Positions 34,518 through 43,569 of a DNA stretch of 64,000 nt are shown here, piece by piece. Under the pieces are notes generated by a model. The model saw only the letters and a program-made list of their open reading frames with translations, was not told where the DNA came from and did no database searches. Origin of the DNA: Streptomyces sp. LUP30 (lineage in GTDB: Bacteria > Actinomycetota > Actinomycetes > Streptomycetales > Streptomycetaceae). The translations under genes and the position numbers were made by a program. Where the stretch lies: contig NZ_MJAJ01000001.1 in the NCBI RefSeq assembly GCF_001746365.1, positions 193,182 through 257,181 of the forward strand. The letters run 5' to 3'. How positions within the stretch are numbered: the first letter of the stretch is position 1; each line of letters begins with the position of its first letter.

Positions 34518-34916
34518 TCAGCGCGGGGCCCGGTCCCCCCGGGCGTACGTCGCCGGGTCCACCGGCCGCTGTGCTTTCGGGAGCCCCGCGACCACCAGCC
34601 GGTAGGAGTCGGTCACCAGCTCCTCGACCAGGCCGCGGTCGAGGGAGTCGCCACCGTGCAGGGTGATCCAGTGCCGCTTGTTCATGTGGTAACCGGGGGT
34701 GATCTCGGCGTGCTGCTCGCGCAGCGCCGTCGCCTCGTCGGGGGCGGACTTGAGGATCACCAACGGCTCCCCGGTGACGTCGGTCGTCAGCATGAAGACC
34801 TTGCCGCGCACCTTGTGCACGTCCCACTCCTCACCGAAGGGATGCTCCAGTGCGGTGCCGGGCAGGCCCTCGGCGCACTCGGCGGCTGTCTGCTGCAGCG
34901 TCTTTCCGTTTATGAT
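34518..34916 (-). CDS. MmcQ/YjbR family protein (copy 3, first gene)
   Basis: About 132 residues: ECAEGLPGTALEHPFGEEWD, VHKVRGKVFMLTTDVTGEPL, ITPGYHMNKRHWITLHGGDS, VEELVTDSYRLVVAGLPKAQ. The family N-terminus extends beyond GTG 34820, but no ATG, GTG or TTG is available. The frame reaches ATC at 34916, with GAGGAG 7 bases before it. The start is therefore unusual, mutated or wrongly sequenced. The fold is the same as the copies at 14.5 and 29.4 kb. Confidence 0.75.
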   Translation of the reverse strand: MINGKTLQQTAAECAEGLPGTALEHPFGEEWDVHKVRGKVFMLTTDVTGEPLVILKSAPDEATALREQHAEITPGYHMNKRHWITLHGGDSLDRGLVEELVTDSYRLVVAGLPKAQRPVDPATYARGDRAPR

Positions 34917-35089
34917 GTTCAGCTCCTCAGCCCATGTATGACGGGACCCCAGCAGCGGCAGACCGCCGGTTCCGCGTCTCCAGCCCGTTCTCGCAGACGC
35001 TCACGAGGAGCCCCCTGCTTGCGACGCAGGGGTGCACCCATGCAGTTCGGCAAGGACCCGTGAACGTGACTTCCACATCACCGCGATGG

Positions 35090-35105
35090 CAAGTTAATTG
35101 ACTTA
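35090..35105. promoter_or_regulatory. orphan copy of the TAAGT/ACTTA operator
   Basis: CAAGTTAATTGACTTA, followed by CCATT: the same half-sites and flank as 28988-29003. It lies just after the 3' end of the quinone oxidoreductase gene, about 170 bp before the MmcQ/YjbR pair, so it may be a leftover of a duplicated promoter region or a site for an unlinked regulator. Confidence 0.45.
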
Positions 35106-35136
35106 CCATTATCCTGACGCGTCCCGCGATCAGGTC

Positions 35137-36159
35137 TCAGTCGCCCAGGACGACGACGTGCTTGCCCGGCGTGGCGCCGGATTCGAGGTCGGCCTGGGCG
35201 TCGCGGACCTGTTCCAGGCCGTGGTAAGCCTTCGCGACCGGGACGTGGAGACGTCCGGCGGCGATGGCCTGGAGCTGGTGGGCGAGGACGTCGGCCGGGA
35301 GGTCGGCGGCCTCACCGCCGTAGGACGTCAGCCGCACCCCGCCCGGGATCATGAACGGGCTGAAGTCGGGGATCGTCCACTGGCCCGCCAGGGCTCCGGT
35401 GAAGCAGACCGTGCCGTGGCGGCGGACGGTGCGGAGGGTGTCGGGGAGGACCGAGCAGCCGACCAGTTCCAGGGCGGCGTCGACGCCGTCCGGGATCAGC
35501 TCGCGCGCCTGGTCGGCGAGGGTGCCGTTGTCGACGAGGGGGTGGTCGACGCCCGCGGCCCGCAGTTCCCCTGACCTCGACTCGCTGCGGGTGGTGGACA
35601 GCACGGTCGCTCCGAGGTCCTTCGCGATCGTGGCCGCGCTCAGCCCGACCGTGGAGGTGCCGCCGCGGATCAGCAACGTCTGCCCGGCCTTGAGGTCCAG
35701 GCCGCGGGTCAGGGACCCGTAAGCGGTCTGGAACATCTCCGGCAGCGCGCCGACGACATCCCACGGCAGGCTGGTCTCGAACGGGATGACCTGTGCCGCG
35801 GGTACGGTCACGTACTGGGCGTAGGCACCGTCGTAGGCGCGGCCCATGCCGCCCATCATGGTGGCCACCTGCTGGCCCGGCCGCAGGCCGCTGTCCTCGT
35901 CGGCCTCGTCGACCACGCCGACGCCCTCGATGCCGGGCACCCGCGGGTAGGTGACCTCCGAGTCCGACTCGCCTCTGCGGGTGGTGACCTCGGACTCGTT
36001 GACACCGAACGCCTTGACCTTGATCCGCACCCAGCCAGGCTTGCGGACGGGCACCGGGACGTCCTTGATCTCCAATGCCTCCAGGCCGCCGGGCCGGGTG
36101 ACGACGACGGCCCTCATCGTCGCCGGTGCGGTGTCGCCGGCTGCTGTCGGTTGACTCAT
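35137..36159 (-). CDS. zinc-type alcohol dehydrogenase / quinone oxidoreductase family protein
   Basis: 340 residues, medium-chain dehydrogenase fold. The GroES-like N-terminal half (LEALEIKDVPVPVRKPGWVR, GVNESEVTTRRGES) precedes the Rossmann half with LIRGGTSTVGLSAATIAKDL. The catalytic zinc ligands of true alcohol dehydrogenases are absent, as in NADPH:quinone reductases. Start ATG 36159 is chosen because GTGAGG lies upstream. It follows the carboxylesterase gene on the same strand with 54 bp between, probably one transcript. Confidence 0.9.
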   Translation of the reverse strand: MSQPTAAGDTAPATMRAVVVTRPGGLEALEIKDVPVPVRKPGWVRIKVKAFGVNESEVTTRRGESDSEVTYPRVPGIEGVGVVDEADEDSGLRPGQQVATMMGGMGRAYDGAYAQYVTVPAAQVIPFETSLPWDVVGALPEMFQTAYGSLTRGLDLKAGQTLLIRGGTSTVGLSAATIAKDLGATVLSTTRSESRSGELRAAGVDHPLVDNGTLADQARELIPDGVDAALELVGCSVLPDTLRTVRRHGTVCFTGALAGQWTIPDFSPFMIPGGVRLTSYGGEAADLPADVLAHQLQAIAAGRLHVPVAKAYHGLEQVRDAQADLESGATPGKHVVVLGD

Positions 36160-36213
36160 GTCGAGTACCTCACTCCCTGTTGTCCCTGCGTCGTCCGTAT
36201 CACCCACCGGACG

Positions 36214-37650
36214 TCAGGGGCGGTCGATGCCTTCCCACAGGTCGAGGACCTGCTGGTAGTGGGCGGTGCCCTCGAAGGGAGAGTCGCCGACGGTTTCCGA
36301 GGTGGGCTTGTCCGTGACCGCGGGCCACAGACGGGAGTGCTCGCCGGTGGCGAAGTCGAGCACGATGTCGCGGATACGGGTGTCCCGCTCGGCCTGCTCC
36401 GCGCTGCGGCCCGGCTGTTCCTGACCGACCAGGGCGTACATCTCGGTGCCGTGCACGGCGGGTGCGCCCTCGGCGGGGCCGATCAGGAGGAGGTGGGCGT
36501 TGCCGCCGGCGGCGGCGTGGGCCAGGGCGCCGCGGGCGGCGGGGATCGCGAAGAGGTAGTCCGCCATGACCGCGGCGCGGACCTCGGCCGGGGTACGGCC
36601 GCCCTGGTCGTAGGCGTCGACGATCTTCTGCGCGCGGGAGCGGGAGATGCGCCACCCCGCGACCTCGTCGACGACGCGGTCGATGGTGCCCGGGTCGAAC
36701 CGGTCGAGGTCGTTCGCCACCCACCAGCCCATGTCGTCGCTGGCCATGCTCAGCAGGATGTCGACGTCGCGGTGCGCGCCCGAGGCGAGGACGTCCATGG
36801 GGTGGGCGTGCACCACCGCGCCGGGTTGCCCGAGGTCCAGGACGACGCCGGTGGCCTTGTTGTCCACCCCGCCGCGGACTCCGAGGTCCGTCGGGGCGAC
36901 CTTGCGCAGGGCGTCCCTCAGGGAGAGCGGGTCGAGGTCCAGCAGCTTCTCCGGGTTGTCCGCGACGCCGAGTTCGGTGACGAACAGGTGCGCGAGCTCC
37001 TCGGCCCACCAGGCCGGGATGGAGCGGGCGGGCCCGCCGGAGAACCCGGCCAGACGCCGGTACAGGCCGTCGGCGGAGGAGGCGCCGAGCAGACCGAAGG
37101 TGGAGTAGGCGCCGCCGCTGTGGCCGTAGACGGTGACGTTGTCGGGGTCGCCGCCGAAGTGGGCGATGTTCCGCTGGACCCAGGTGAGCGCAACGATGAT
37201 GTCCTGGAGGAAGAGGTTGCTGGCCTCGGCGAGCTTCCCGCCGTATTGCGAGAGCGAGAGCGGGCCCAGGGCGCCGAGCCGGTAGTTGATGGACACGCCC
37301 ACCACGCGCCCCGTCGCGGCGAGACCGGCGGCGTTCGAGGTGATCTGCGTGTTCGCGCCGTACTCGAATCCGCCGCCGTGGATGTACACGGTCACCGGGA
37401 GCGCCTTGTCGGCAGGCTGCTCGGGGGCCCACACGTTCAGGTTCAGGCAGTCCTCGCCCATCCCGCTGTCCGCCTCGAGCCAGTCGCCGCTGTCGGGCTG
37501 GATCGCGACGACGCCCTTCCGGTCGTACGGGAGACTCGGATCGAAGTCCGCGACCACGGGGCGGCGGTACCGCTCGGCGGTGGCGTACGGGATTCCCCAC
37601 CAGGACCGCACCCCTGGTGCAGTCGGAGCCTTGGGAGCGGTAGCAGTCAT
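36214..37650 (-). CDS. type B carboxylesterase
   Basis: 478 residues, alpha/beta hydrolase of the carboxylesterase/lipase type. The oxyanion-hole motif is VTVYIHGGGFEYG and the nucleophile elbow is VTVYGHSGGAYSTFG (GHSGG instead of the common GESAG). The acidic residue and histidine lie in the C-terminal half. The family signature EDCLNLNVW is present. There is no signal peptide, so it is cytoplasmic. Start ATG 37650. It leads a probable two-gene unit with the quinone oxidoreductase. Confidence 0.92.
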   Translation of the reverse strand: MTATAPKAPTAPGVRSWWGIPYATAERYRRPVVADFDPSLPYDRKGVVAIQPDSGDWLEADSGMGEDCLNLNVWAPEQPADKALPVTVYIHGGGFEYGANTQITSNAAGLAATGRVVGVSINYRLGALGPLSLSQYGGKLAEASNLFLQDIIVALTWVQRNIAHFGGDPDNVTVYGHSGGAYSTFGLLGASSADGLYRRLAGFSGGPARSIPAWWAEELAHLFVTELGVADNPEKLLDLDPLSLRDALRKVAPTDLGVRGGVDNKATGVVLDLGQPGAVVHAHPMDVLASGAHRDVDILLSMASDDMGWWVANDLDRFDPGTIDRVVDEVAGWRISRSRAQKIVDAYDQGGRTPAEVRAAVMADYLFAIPAARGALAHAAAGGNAHLLLIGPAEGAPAVHGTEMYALVGQEQPGRSAEQAERDTRIRDIVLDFATGEHSRLWPAVTDKPTSETVGDSPFEGTAHYQQVLDLWEGIDRP

Positions 37651-38275
37651 GGCGTGAGATTCCTTCCGGTGCGGTTCGGGTGTTTTCACATGGCGTGTCG
37701 GCGGCTGATCGCTCGCGGCGACGCTCTCCAAGCATTCCCTGGACTCCGGTAGATCGCCGGGTGGACAGCGGTCACCCGGTGGTCATCAGGTGACACTTCG
37801 GCTACAAGATTTCGGTGCGGGCCATGAACTTCTCCATGAACTTCTCCTACGTGGCCGACGGCCGGATCGTCGGCGACGGCGCCGGCTCGACCTCTTCCGG
37901 GTGAAGCAGCAGATCGATGCCGTACCGGCGTCGTGAACCTCGTAACGCCGGGTGAGCCTTCTGTCGTGCGGGATAGCCGCTGCCGGGAAGGGCCCGTACG
38001 GCGCGGTGGCAGAGGACGAGGCCCGCACCGGAGCGCGGGCGCCGGCGATGGTTTACCGCGGCTGCGGATGCGGATGCGAGTGGAACGACACCTGGCGCAG
38101 GGTCTGGGCACCAGACACCGAGCCCGACGCCGTCCCGATCACCGCCATGCGGCACCCCGCCGCCCCAGCTACCGCTGCCGGCGTGCCCAACCCTGACCCA
38201 CCACGACCGGCTGCCCGGCTCCCCGGATTGGCTGTGATGGCACCTGCTCTCCCCTCACCAACAGGAAGGCCGCCC
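37651..38275. other. gap, no confident gene
   Basis: It contains the esterase promoter and about 500 bases with scraps of coding-like sequence (for example AMNFSMNFSYVADGRIVGDG on the plus strand near 37825), but no complete gene. No repeat or RNA signal was seen. Confidence 0.4.
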
Positions 38276-38629
38276 ATGACTGCTGACATCATCCCGCCGC
38301 GCCCGCCGATCGTCGTCCTGTGCGGATCGACCCGGTTCTGGGACGCGCTCACCGAAGCCGCCCTGTACGAGACGGCGGCCGGCCGGATCGTCCTCGCCCC
38401 CGGCTGCAACCTCAGGACCCCGCATCCGCTCTGGGCCGACCCCGCCCGCGCTGATCATCTCAAGCGCGTCCTGGGCGACCTCCACCTGCGCAAGATCGAC
38501 CTCGCCGACGACGTCCTGATCGTCAACCCCGGGGGCTACATCGGCGACAGCACCCGCCACGAGATCGAATACGCCCGCCGCCTCGGCAAAACCCTCCGCT
38601 ACACCGACCCGACACCCGACCACACCTGA
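38276..38629 (+). CDS. nucleoside 2-deoxyribosyltransferase-like protein
   Basis: 117 residues from ATG 38276, with CAGGAAGG upstream. It begins IVVLCGSTRFWDALTEAALY and has HLRKIDLADDVLIVNPGGYI, GDSTRHEIEYARRLGKTLRY. These are the motifs of the nucleoside deoxyribosyltransferase-like fold, with the substrate Asp and Glu (ADDVLIVN, HEIEYA). Members near phage or element genes are thought to recycle nucleosides or act in defence. It appears to be a single gene ended by a hairpin at 38653. Confidence 0.8.
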   Translation: MTADIIPPRPPIVVLCGSTRFWDALTEAALYETAAGRIVLAPGCNLRTPHPLWADPARADHLKRVLGDLHLRKIDLADDVLIVNPGGYIGDSTRHEIEYARRLGKTLRYTDPTPDHT

Positions 38630-38937
38630 CCACCCCGCGCAGCAAAGTGGCCCCTCCGCTCCCAGAACTGAAGGAGGGGAGCGGAGGAGCCCATTCGCGT
38701 TTCCGGGCACAGAGGTCAGCTTGGCGCGTGCTCCTGGCCCGCCAGGTCGTCCAGCCGTGCCGCGCGGCAGGCTGCTTCTCGCGCAGCATCCTCAGCCACA
38801 CTTGCGCACCAAAGCGAACGCTGACGGCTCCATCTTCAGTTGGAGGTGAGTCACTACCGAGGCTCATGACGAGGTGCACGTGATGGTGCGCGCCCTCGGC
38901 GGGCTACGGCACCGAATCTGACGGCCGGCGGCGCGTT
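38630..38937. other. gap with terminator
   Basis: It contains the hairpin at 38653-38687 and otherwise no gene. The right end carries the 3' end of a LysR gene. Confidence 0.5.
38653..38687 (+). terminator. hairpin terminator
   Basis: CCTCCGCTCCC (38653-38663) pairs perfectly with GGGAGCGGAGG (38677-38687) across a 13-base loop, 24 bases after the deoxyribosyltransferase-like stop codon. Confidence 0.75.
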
Positions 38938-39831
38938 TCAGGTGGCCGAGACGATTGCTCGGGTGACGGCCGTGATCGTCGGGGTGGGGCGGCCGGGGAG
39001 CCGCGCCACGAGTACCCGGCGGATCTCGGGAGGTGCGCCTTCGACGTGCAGCAGGCTCACCCCGGGCGGCAGCACCGGCGAGAGCCGTGAGGGGACCGTT
39101 GTCACCCCGAAGCCACCGGCGACCAGCTGAAGCTTCGTCAGCCAGTCGCGCGCGCAGTGGACGATGTCCGGCCGTCCGGGCAGGCCGGGCCAGACGCCGA
39201 GCAGTGGCTCGGCGTTCGACGCCGGGGCGGCAATCCACGGGGCGTCGATCAATTCGTCGACGTGCACCGCGGTGCGGCCGGCGAACTGTCCGGTCGAAGG
39301 CACCGCCACGACAAGTTCGGTGTCCATGACGGTCTCGACGTGCAGGCGCGGCGACTCGCCGTCCAAAGGCCGGTGGGGCGGTCGGGACGTCAGCACGGCA
39401 AGGTCGATCGAGCCCGCGCGCAGTGCCCGGACCAGGGAGGGCGTGGTGCCCTCGGTAGTCGTGACCGTGATCTGCGGGTCGGTCGCCGCGAGGCGAGTGA
39501 GTGAGAGAGGCAGGATGGCCGCGCCCGCGCTCAGGAACAGTCCGAGCCGCACCAGTTCGGTACGCGAGACGGTGCCGATGAGGTCGCGCTCGGCCGCCGT
39601 CAGACAGTCCAGGATCGTGCGAGCGTGGCGCAACAGAGTCAGACCCGCGGGGGTGAGCCGCACTCCGTCAGGGCGGCGTTCGAACAGGGCGGTGCCCGCG
39701 CTTCGTTCGAGGGCGGCGGCCTGGCGTGAGACCGCCGACTGTGTGTAGCCGAGCCGGGTGGCTGCTGCGGTGAAGCTGCCGGACTCGGCGATCTGCCGCA
39801 GGACCCGTAGGCCTGTGCTGGAGATGTCCAT
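38938..39831 (-). CDS. LysR family transcriptional regulator
   Basis: 297 residues from ATG 39831. The N-terminal winged helix-turn-helix (LRVLRQIAESGSFTAAATRL, YTQSAVSRQAAALERSAGTA) is followed by a periplasmic-binding-like effector domain (IDLAVLTSRPPHRPLDGESP, LVAGGFGVTTVPSRLSPVLP). It is divergent from the quinone oxidoreductase at 39934, with about 100 bp between, so it is expected to activate or repress that gene. Confidence 0.93.
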   Translation of the reverse strand: MDISSTGLRVLRQIAESGSFTAAATRLGYTQSAVSRQAAALERSAGTALFERRPDGVRLTPAGLTLLRHARTILDCLTAAERDLIGTVSRTELVRLGLFLSAGAAILPLSLTRLAATDPQITVTTTEGTTPSLVRALRAGSIDLAVLTSRPPHRPLDGESPRLHVETVMDTELVVAVPSTGQFAGRTAVHVDELIDAPWIAAPASNAEPLLGVWPGLPGRPDIVHCARDWLTKLQLVAGGFGVTTVPSRLSPVLPPGVSLLHVEGAPPEIRRVLVARLPGRPTPTITAVTRAIVSAT

Positions 39832-39933
39832 GCGGGATACGCATACCACACATGCTCGATCATCGCTTCCCGCATGCCCGCCGGGTTCCTAGTGTCGATC
39901 CCGACGAACACGGACGAACACGGAGGCCAACAC

Positions 39934-41022
39934 ATGCGAGCAGCAGTTCTGACGCAGTTCGGCGCCCCGCTCACGGTGCGGGAGGTTCCCGACCCCGAGG
40001 CCGGCGGCGGCGAGGTGGTGGTCGAGGTCCTCGCCGCCAGTGTGGTGCCCTACGCGGCTGAGGTCTTCAGCGGCGAGCGGAACTACCCCTTGATCCCTCC
40101 CGTCGTGCCTGGGATCGGCGGCGTGGGACGGGTCGTCCACGTGGGCCCGGACGCCACCCGGCTGCGCCCCGGCGACCTGGTGTGGTGCGACTCGACGGTG
40201 CGCTCGCGGGACGACGCCCTGACGCCCGACATCACGCTCCAGGGCTGGAGTTCCCGCGGTGAGGGCGGCGCGCGCCTCGCCCGGCACCTGCACGACGGGT
40301 CGTTCGCCGAGCTCATGCGGGTCCCGACGGAGAATGTCTTCCCGCTCCCCGCAGCGGCGGGGGACGACCCGGCCCGCTGGGCCGCGCTCGCCGTGCACGT
40401 CATCCCTTACGGCGGGCTGCTGGCCGGCGGGCTCGCAGCCGGTGAGACGCTGCTCGTCAGCGGGGCCACCGGCAACCTCGGCAGCAGCGCGGTTGCGGTG
40501 GCGCTTGCCATGGGGGCGGGCCGCGTGGTCGCCCCAGGCCGCAACCAGGCCGCGCTGGACCTCCTCGCCGATCGGTTCGGTCCGTTCGTGCGCCCGGTTC
40601 CGCTCACCGGGGACGAGGCCGGCGACCGCGCGGCGATGTCCGCGGCGGCCGACGGCCCGATCGACATGGTGATCGACCTGCTACCGCCGAGCGCACCCAG
40701 CTCGGCAGCGCGCACGGCAGCCATGACCGTGCGCGAATACGGCCGCGTCGTTCTCATGGGCGGCGTCGGCATGCTCGGCGGTGACGACCTCGCCCTCCCG
40801 TACCCATGGATCATGCGCAACTCGATCACCGTGCGCGGCCAGTGGATGTACCCACGCACAGCGAACGTCGGCATCATCCGGCTCCTCGCCTCGGGCGCCC
40901 TGGAACTCGCCGCCGAACGGGTCCGGTCGTTCGGCCTCAACGCCGTCAACGAGGCCGTCACGTACGCCGCCTCACATGGTGGCCCGTTCGACCGCACCAC
41001 CCTCACCCCACCGGCTCGCTGA
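39934..41022 (+). CDS. zinc-type alcohol dehydrogenase / quinone oxidoreductase family protein
   Basis: 362 residues from ATG 39934 with GGAGG upstream: MRAAVLTQFGAPLTVREVPD, then VVPGIGGVGRVVHVGPDATR and a Rossmann segment LLVSGATGNLGSSAVAVALA. It lacks the catalytic zinc cysteine/histidine set, so it belongs with NAD(P)H quinone reductase-like enzymes. It pairs with the divergent LysR gene. The upstream in-frame codons from 39874 are not needed. Confidence 0.9.
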   Translation: MRAAVLTQFGAPLTVREVPDPEAGGGEVVVEVLAASVVPYAAEVFSGERNYPLIPPVVPGIGGVGRVVHVGPDATRLRPGDLVWCDSTVRSRDDALTPDITLQGWSSRGEGGARLARHLHDGSFAELMRVPTENVFPLPAAAGDDPARWAALAVHVIPYGGLLAGGLAAGETLLVSGATGNLGSSAVAVALAMGAGRVVAPGRNQAALDLLADRFGPFVRPVPLTGDEAGDRAAMSAAADGPIDMVIDLLPPSAPSSAARTAAMTVREYGRVVLMGGVGMLGGDDLALPYPWIMRNSITVRGQWMYPRTANVGIIRLLASGALELAAERVRSFGLNAVNEAVTYAASHGGPFDRTTLTPPAR

Positions 41023-41402
41023 CAAGACCGACTGGTCCCCACATGTCAGCGCCACGCCCCGCCCTCACGAGCGCAGGCCGCCATGCTGCTGTATTTCTCG
41101 CGAACAACCATGAGCCTCAAGATCACCAACTGCTGCCCGAACGGACGAAGACCGACCGGGGAGGGAGCACGCAGAAAGTGCCTCCCTCCTGCGATGACAG
41201 AGACCTGCGACGAGCCTCATCGTCCCAGCTCAGGAGGAAACTTTCGCTTTTCCGCTCAAGACTTCGGACACCCCCGTAAGCGAAACGCGCCGACCGGTGC
41301 GCACCGAGGGACAGAGCAATGCCCGTGCAACCAAGGGGAGTTGGGGGGCCGTACAACCGACCCCCGGAACGCAACTGAACCCGCCCCGATGCCGGCCCGA
41401 AC
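41023..41402. other. gap between quinone oxidoreductase and response regulator
   Basis: The two genes converge here. No supportable gene, no clear hairpin and no repeat was found. Confidence 0.4.
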
Positions 41403-42074
41403 TCAGACAGTCCCAGGTATCACAAGCCCCGACTCGTACGCCACGATCACCAGTTGCGCCCGGTCCCGCGCCCCCAATTTGCCCATGATCCGGCTGACAT
41501 GGGTCTTCGCGGTCAGCGGGCTGAGTCCCAACGCGTCGGCGATCTCTGGGTTGTTGAGACCGCGCGCGACCAGCGCGAGCACCTGCCGCTCCCGTTCGGA
41601 GAGCCCGCTCGGCCCGCCCACCACGGATGGCGTCCCGGTGTTCGGCGCGCGCAGAAAGCGGGCGATCAGCCGCGAGGTGGGACCGGGCGAGAGGAGGGAC
41701 TCCCCCGCGGCCACCGTCCGGATGGCGTCGAGGAGTTCGGCCGGCCTGATGTCCTTCACGAGGAAGCCGGACGCCCCGGCCCGCAGCGCCTCGACGATGT
41801 GCTCGTCGGTCTCGTACGTCGTCAGGACGAGCACCTTCACCCCCGCGAGATCCTCGTCGGCCGCGATGAGCCGGGTCGCCTCGATCCCGTCGAGGTCGGG
41901 CATGCGGATGTCCATCACGATGAGATCGGCCCGCGCCGACCGGGCCAGCGCCACGGCCTCCCGCCCGGTACCCGCCTCGGCGACGACCTCCATGTCGCCT
42001 GCCGACGAGACGAGCATCGCGAAGGAGGCCCGCACGAGGTGCTGGTCGTCGGCCAGCAGTACGCGGATGGTCAT
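41403..42074 (-). CDS. NarL/LuxR family response regulator
   Basis: 223 residues. The receiver domain has the acidic pair in LLADDQHLV, the phospho-acceptor Asp in LIVMDIRMPDLDG and conserved Lys in GFLVKDIRP. The C-terminal LuxR helix-turn-helix reads LSERERQVLALVARGLNNPE, SPLTAKTHVSRIMGKLGARD. It overlaps the sensor kinase gene by 4 bases (ATGA) and is complete. It probably controls the MMPL transporter upstream of the kinase. Confidence 0.95.
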   Translation of the reverse strand: MTIRVLLADDQHLVRASFAMLVSSAGDMEVVAEAGTGREAVALARSARADLIVMDIRMPDLDGIEATRLIAADEDLAGVKVLVLTTYETDEHIVEALRAGASGFLVKDIRPAELLDAIRTVAAGESLLSPGPTSRLIARFLRAPNTGTPSVVGGPSGLSERERQVLALVARGLNNPEIADALGLSPLTAKTHVSRIMGKLGARDRAQLVIVAYESGLVIPGTV

Positions 42075-43336
42075 CGAACCTCGTCCTCCCGGGACAGCGG
42101 CAGTGTGGCGGTCACCTCGAAGCCTTCGGCGGGCCCCGGGCCGGCGTCCAGTGTGCCGCCCACGCTACGGGCCCGCTCCCGCATTCCGATGAGCCCGAAC
42201 CCCGGCGTGCCGTCCGGCGGGCCCACTCCGCCGCCCGAGCCGTCGTCCCCGCCCGTCCCGTCGTCCCTGACACTCACCCGCAGTGCGCCGTCCGCGGTCC
42301 ACAGTCCCACTCGCACCGTGAGGTCCTCGCGGCCGCCGTGACGTACGGCGTTGGTGAGCGCCTCCTGCACGATCCGGTACGCGGCGGCGCCCACGGAGGG
42401 CGGGATGTCGTCCGCGCGGACGGACAGTTCGACCTTGGCCCCGGCCACCCGGCCGGTCTCCGCGAGACCGGCCAGTCCGTCGATCCCGGGCAGCGGCCCC
42501 CGCATGTGCTCGGCCCCGGAAGCAGAACCGGACACGGAACCGGGCCCCGGATCCGCGCCCACTCCCACGACCGTCTCATCCGCCCGCAGCACCTCCAGTG
42601 TCGTACGCAGTTCCCCCCGGGCGATCCGGCAGGTCCCCGCGATGTCGTCCAGTGCCTGGGCGACGGCCTTGCGGTCGAGGCGCTCGGGGTCGGCGGTGAG
42701 GACGTGGGCCGCCACGGACGTCTGCACGCCGATGAGCGTGATGCTGTGGGCGAGCAGGTCGTGCAGGTCACGGGCCATCCGCAGCCGTTCCTCGGCGACG
42801 CGGCGCCTGGCCTCCTCCTCCCGGGTGTGTTCGGCCCGTTCGGCCCGCTCGACGATGGAGGCGACGTACCAGCGGTAGTAGCGGACGTCGATACCGATGA
42901 ACAGGACCGCGATGATCCAGCCGGAGATCTCCACGGACTCCAGCGCTCCCATCGGGTTGGTGAGGCTGTTGCCGATCGCTGTCGGTCCGATGACGGCGAC
43001 ACCGGTGAGCAGCGTGCGGCGTACGGTGCCGGTCGCCGCGACGGTGTAGAGCGCCAGGACGGTCGCGGGGATGGGCGGGGCGGGGTTGTAGTCGAGGGCA
43101 TGGTACGGAGCCATGCAGGCCGCCACCCCGAGCAGGGCCGCCACCGGACGGTGGCGCCGCCATACGAGGGGCAGGTGCCCGGCGAGCAGCAGCGTCCAGC
43201 CGAGATGGTCGGGCCGGATCCCTTCGCCGCCCGTACGGGCGAGGGCTACGGCGAACACGGCGACGCACAGGGCGAGGACCGCGTCGTTGCGGGTGCGGTG
43301 CGGTGCGGTCAGCGGTTCGCGGTTGATGGCGGACAT
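42071..43336 (-). CDS. NarL-type sensor histidine kinase
   Basis: 421 residues from ATG 43336. Membrane helices occupy about residues 20-165 (VLALCVAVFAVALAR, LGWTLLLAGHLPLVW, IPATVLALYTVAATGTVRRT). A short coiled stretch follows (VERAERAEHTREEEARRRVA), then the HisKA_3 acceptor ARDLHDLLAHSITLIGVQTS. The ATPase domain has YRIVQEALTNAVRHGG (N box), a Gly/Asp-rich region and GFGLIGMRERARSVGG. It is coupled to the response regulator gene; the pair is intact, unlike that at 16.4-17.9 kb. Confidence 0.93.
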   Translation of the reverse strand: MSAINREPLTAPHRTRNDAVLALCVAVFAVALARTGGEGIRPDHLGWTLLLAGHLPLVWRRHRPVAALLGVAACMAPYHALDYNPAPPIPATVLALYTVAATGTVRRTLLTGVAVIGPTAIGNSLTNPMGALESVEISGWIIAVLFIGIDVRYYRWYVASIVERAERAEHTREEEARRRVAEERLRMARDLHDLLAHSITLIGVQTSVAAHVLTADPERLDRKAVAQALDDIAGTCRIARGELRTTLEVLRADETVVGVGADPGPGSVSGSASGAEHMRGPLPGIDGLAGLAETGRVAGAKVELSVRADDIPPSVGAAAYRIVQEALTNAVRHGGREDLTVRVGLWTADGALRVSVRDDGTGGDDGSGGGVGPPDGTPGFGLIGMRERARSVGGTLDAGPGPAEGFEVTATLPLSREDEVR

Positions 43337-43569
43337 GATGCGCTCGGCGCAACGGGACCGCCCGCCGCCACCGGCCGCCGTCTCCGCCGCCGACCGGACG
43401 CGTACCCCTGTGGTCGTTCCCCGTTCTTCCACGGCTCCATCTTCCGGTACTCGTGCGGGAACCCGGGCGCCCCTACGGAAGGAGAGGCGCCTGGGTGGGC
43501 CCGACGGATCAAGGTGCACGCTCGGCGTGCTCGATCAGAGCGTTCGATCGCGGCCTTCGAACAGTGTGC

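Noticed and set aside
36151..37752. 533-codon plus-strand frame opposite the carboxylesterase
   Set aside because: Antisense shadow; the minus strand has HGGGF and GHSGG motifs and a proper start.
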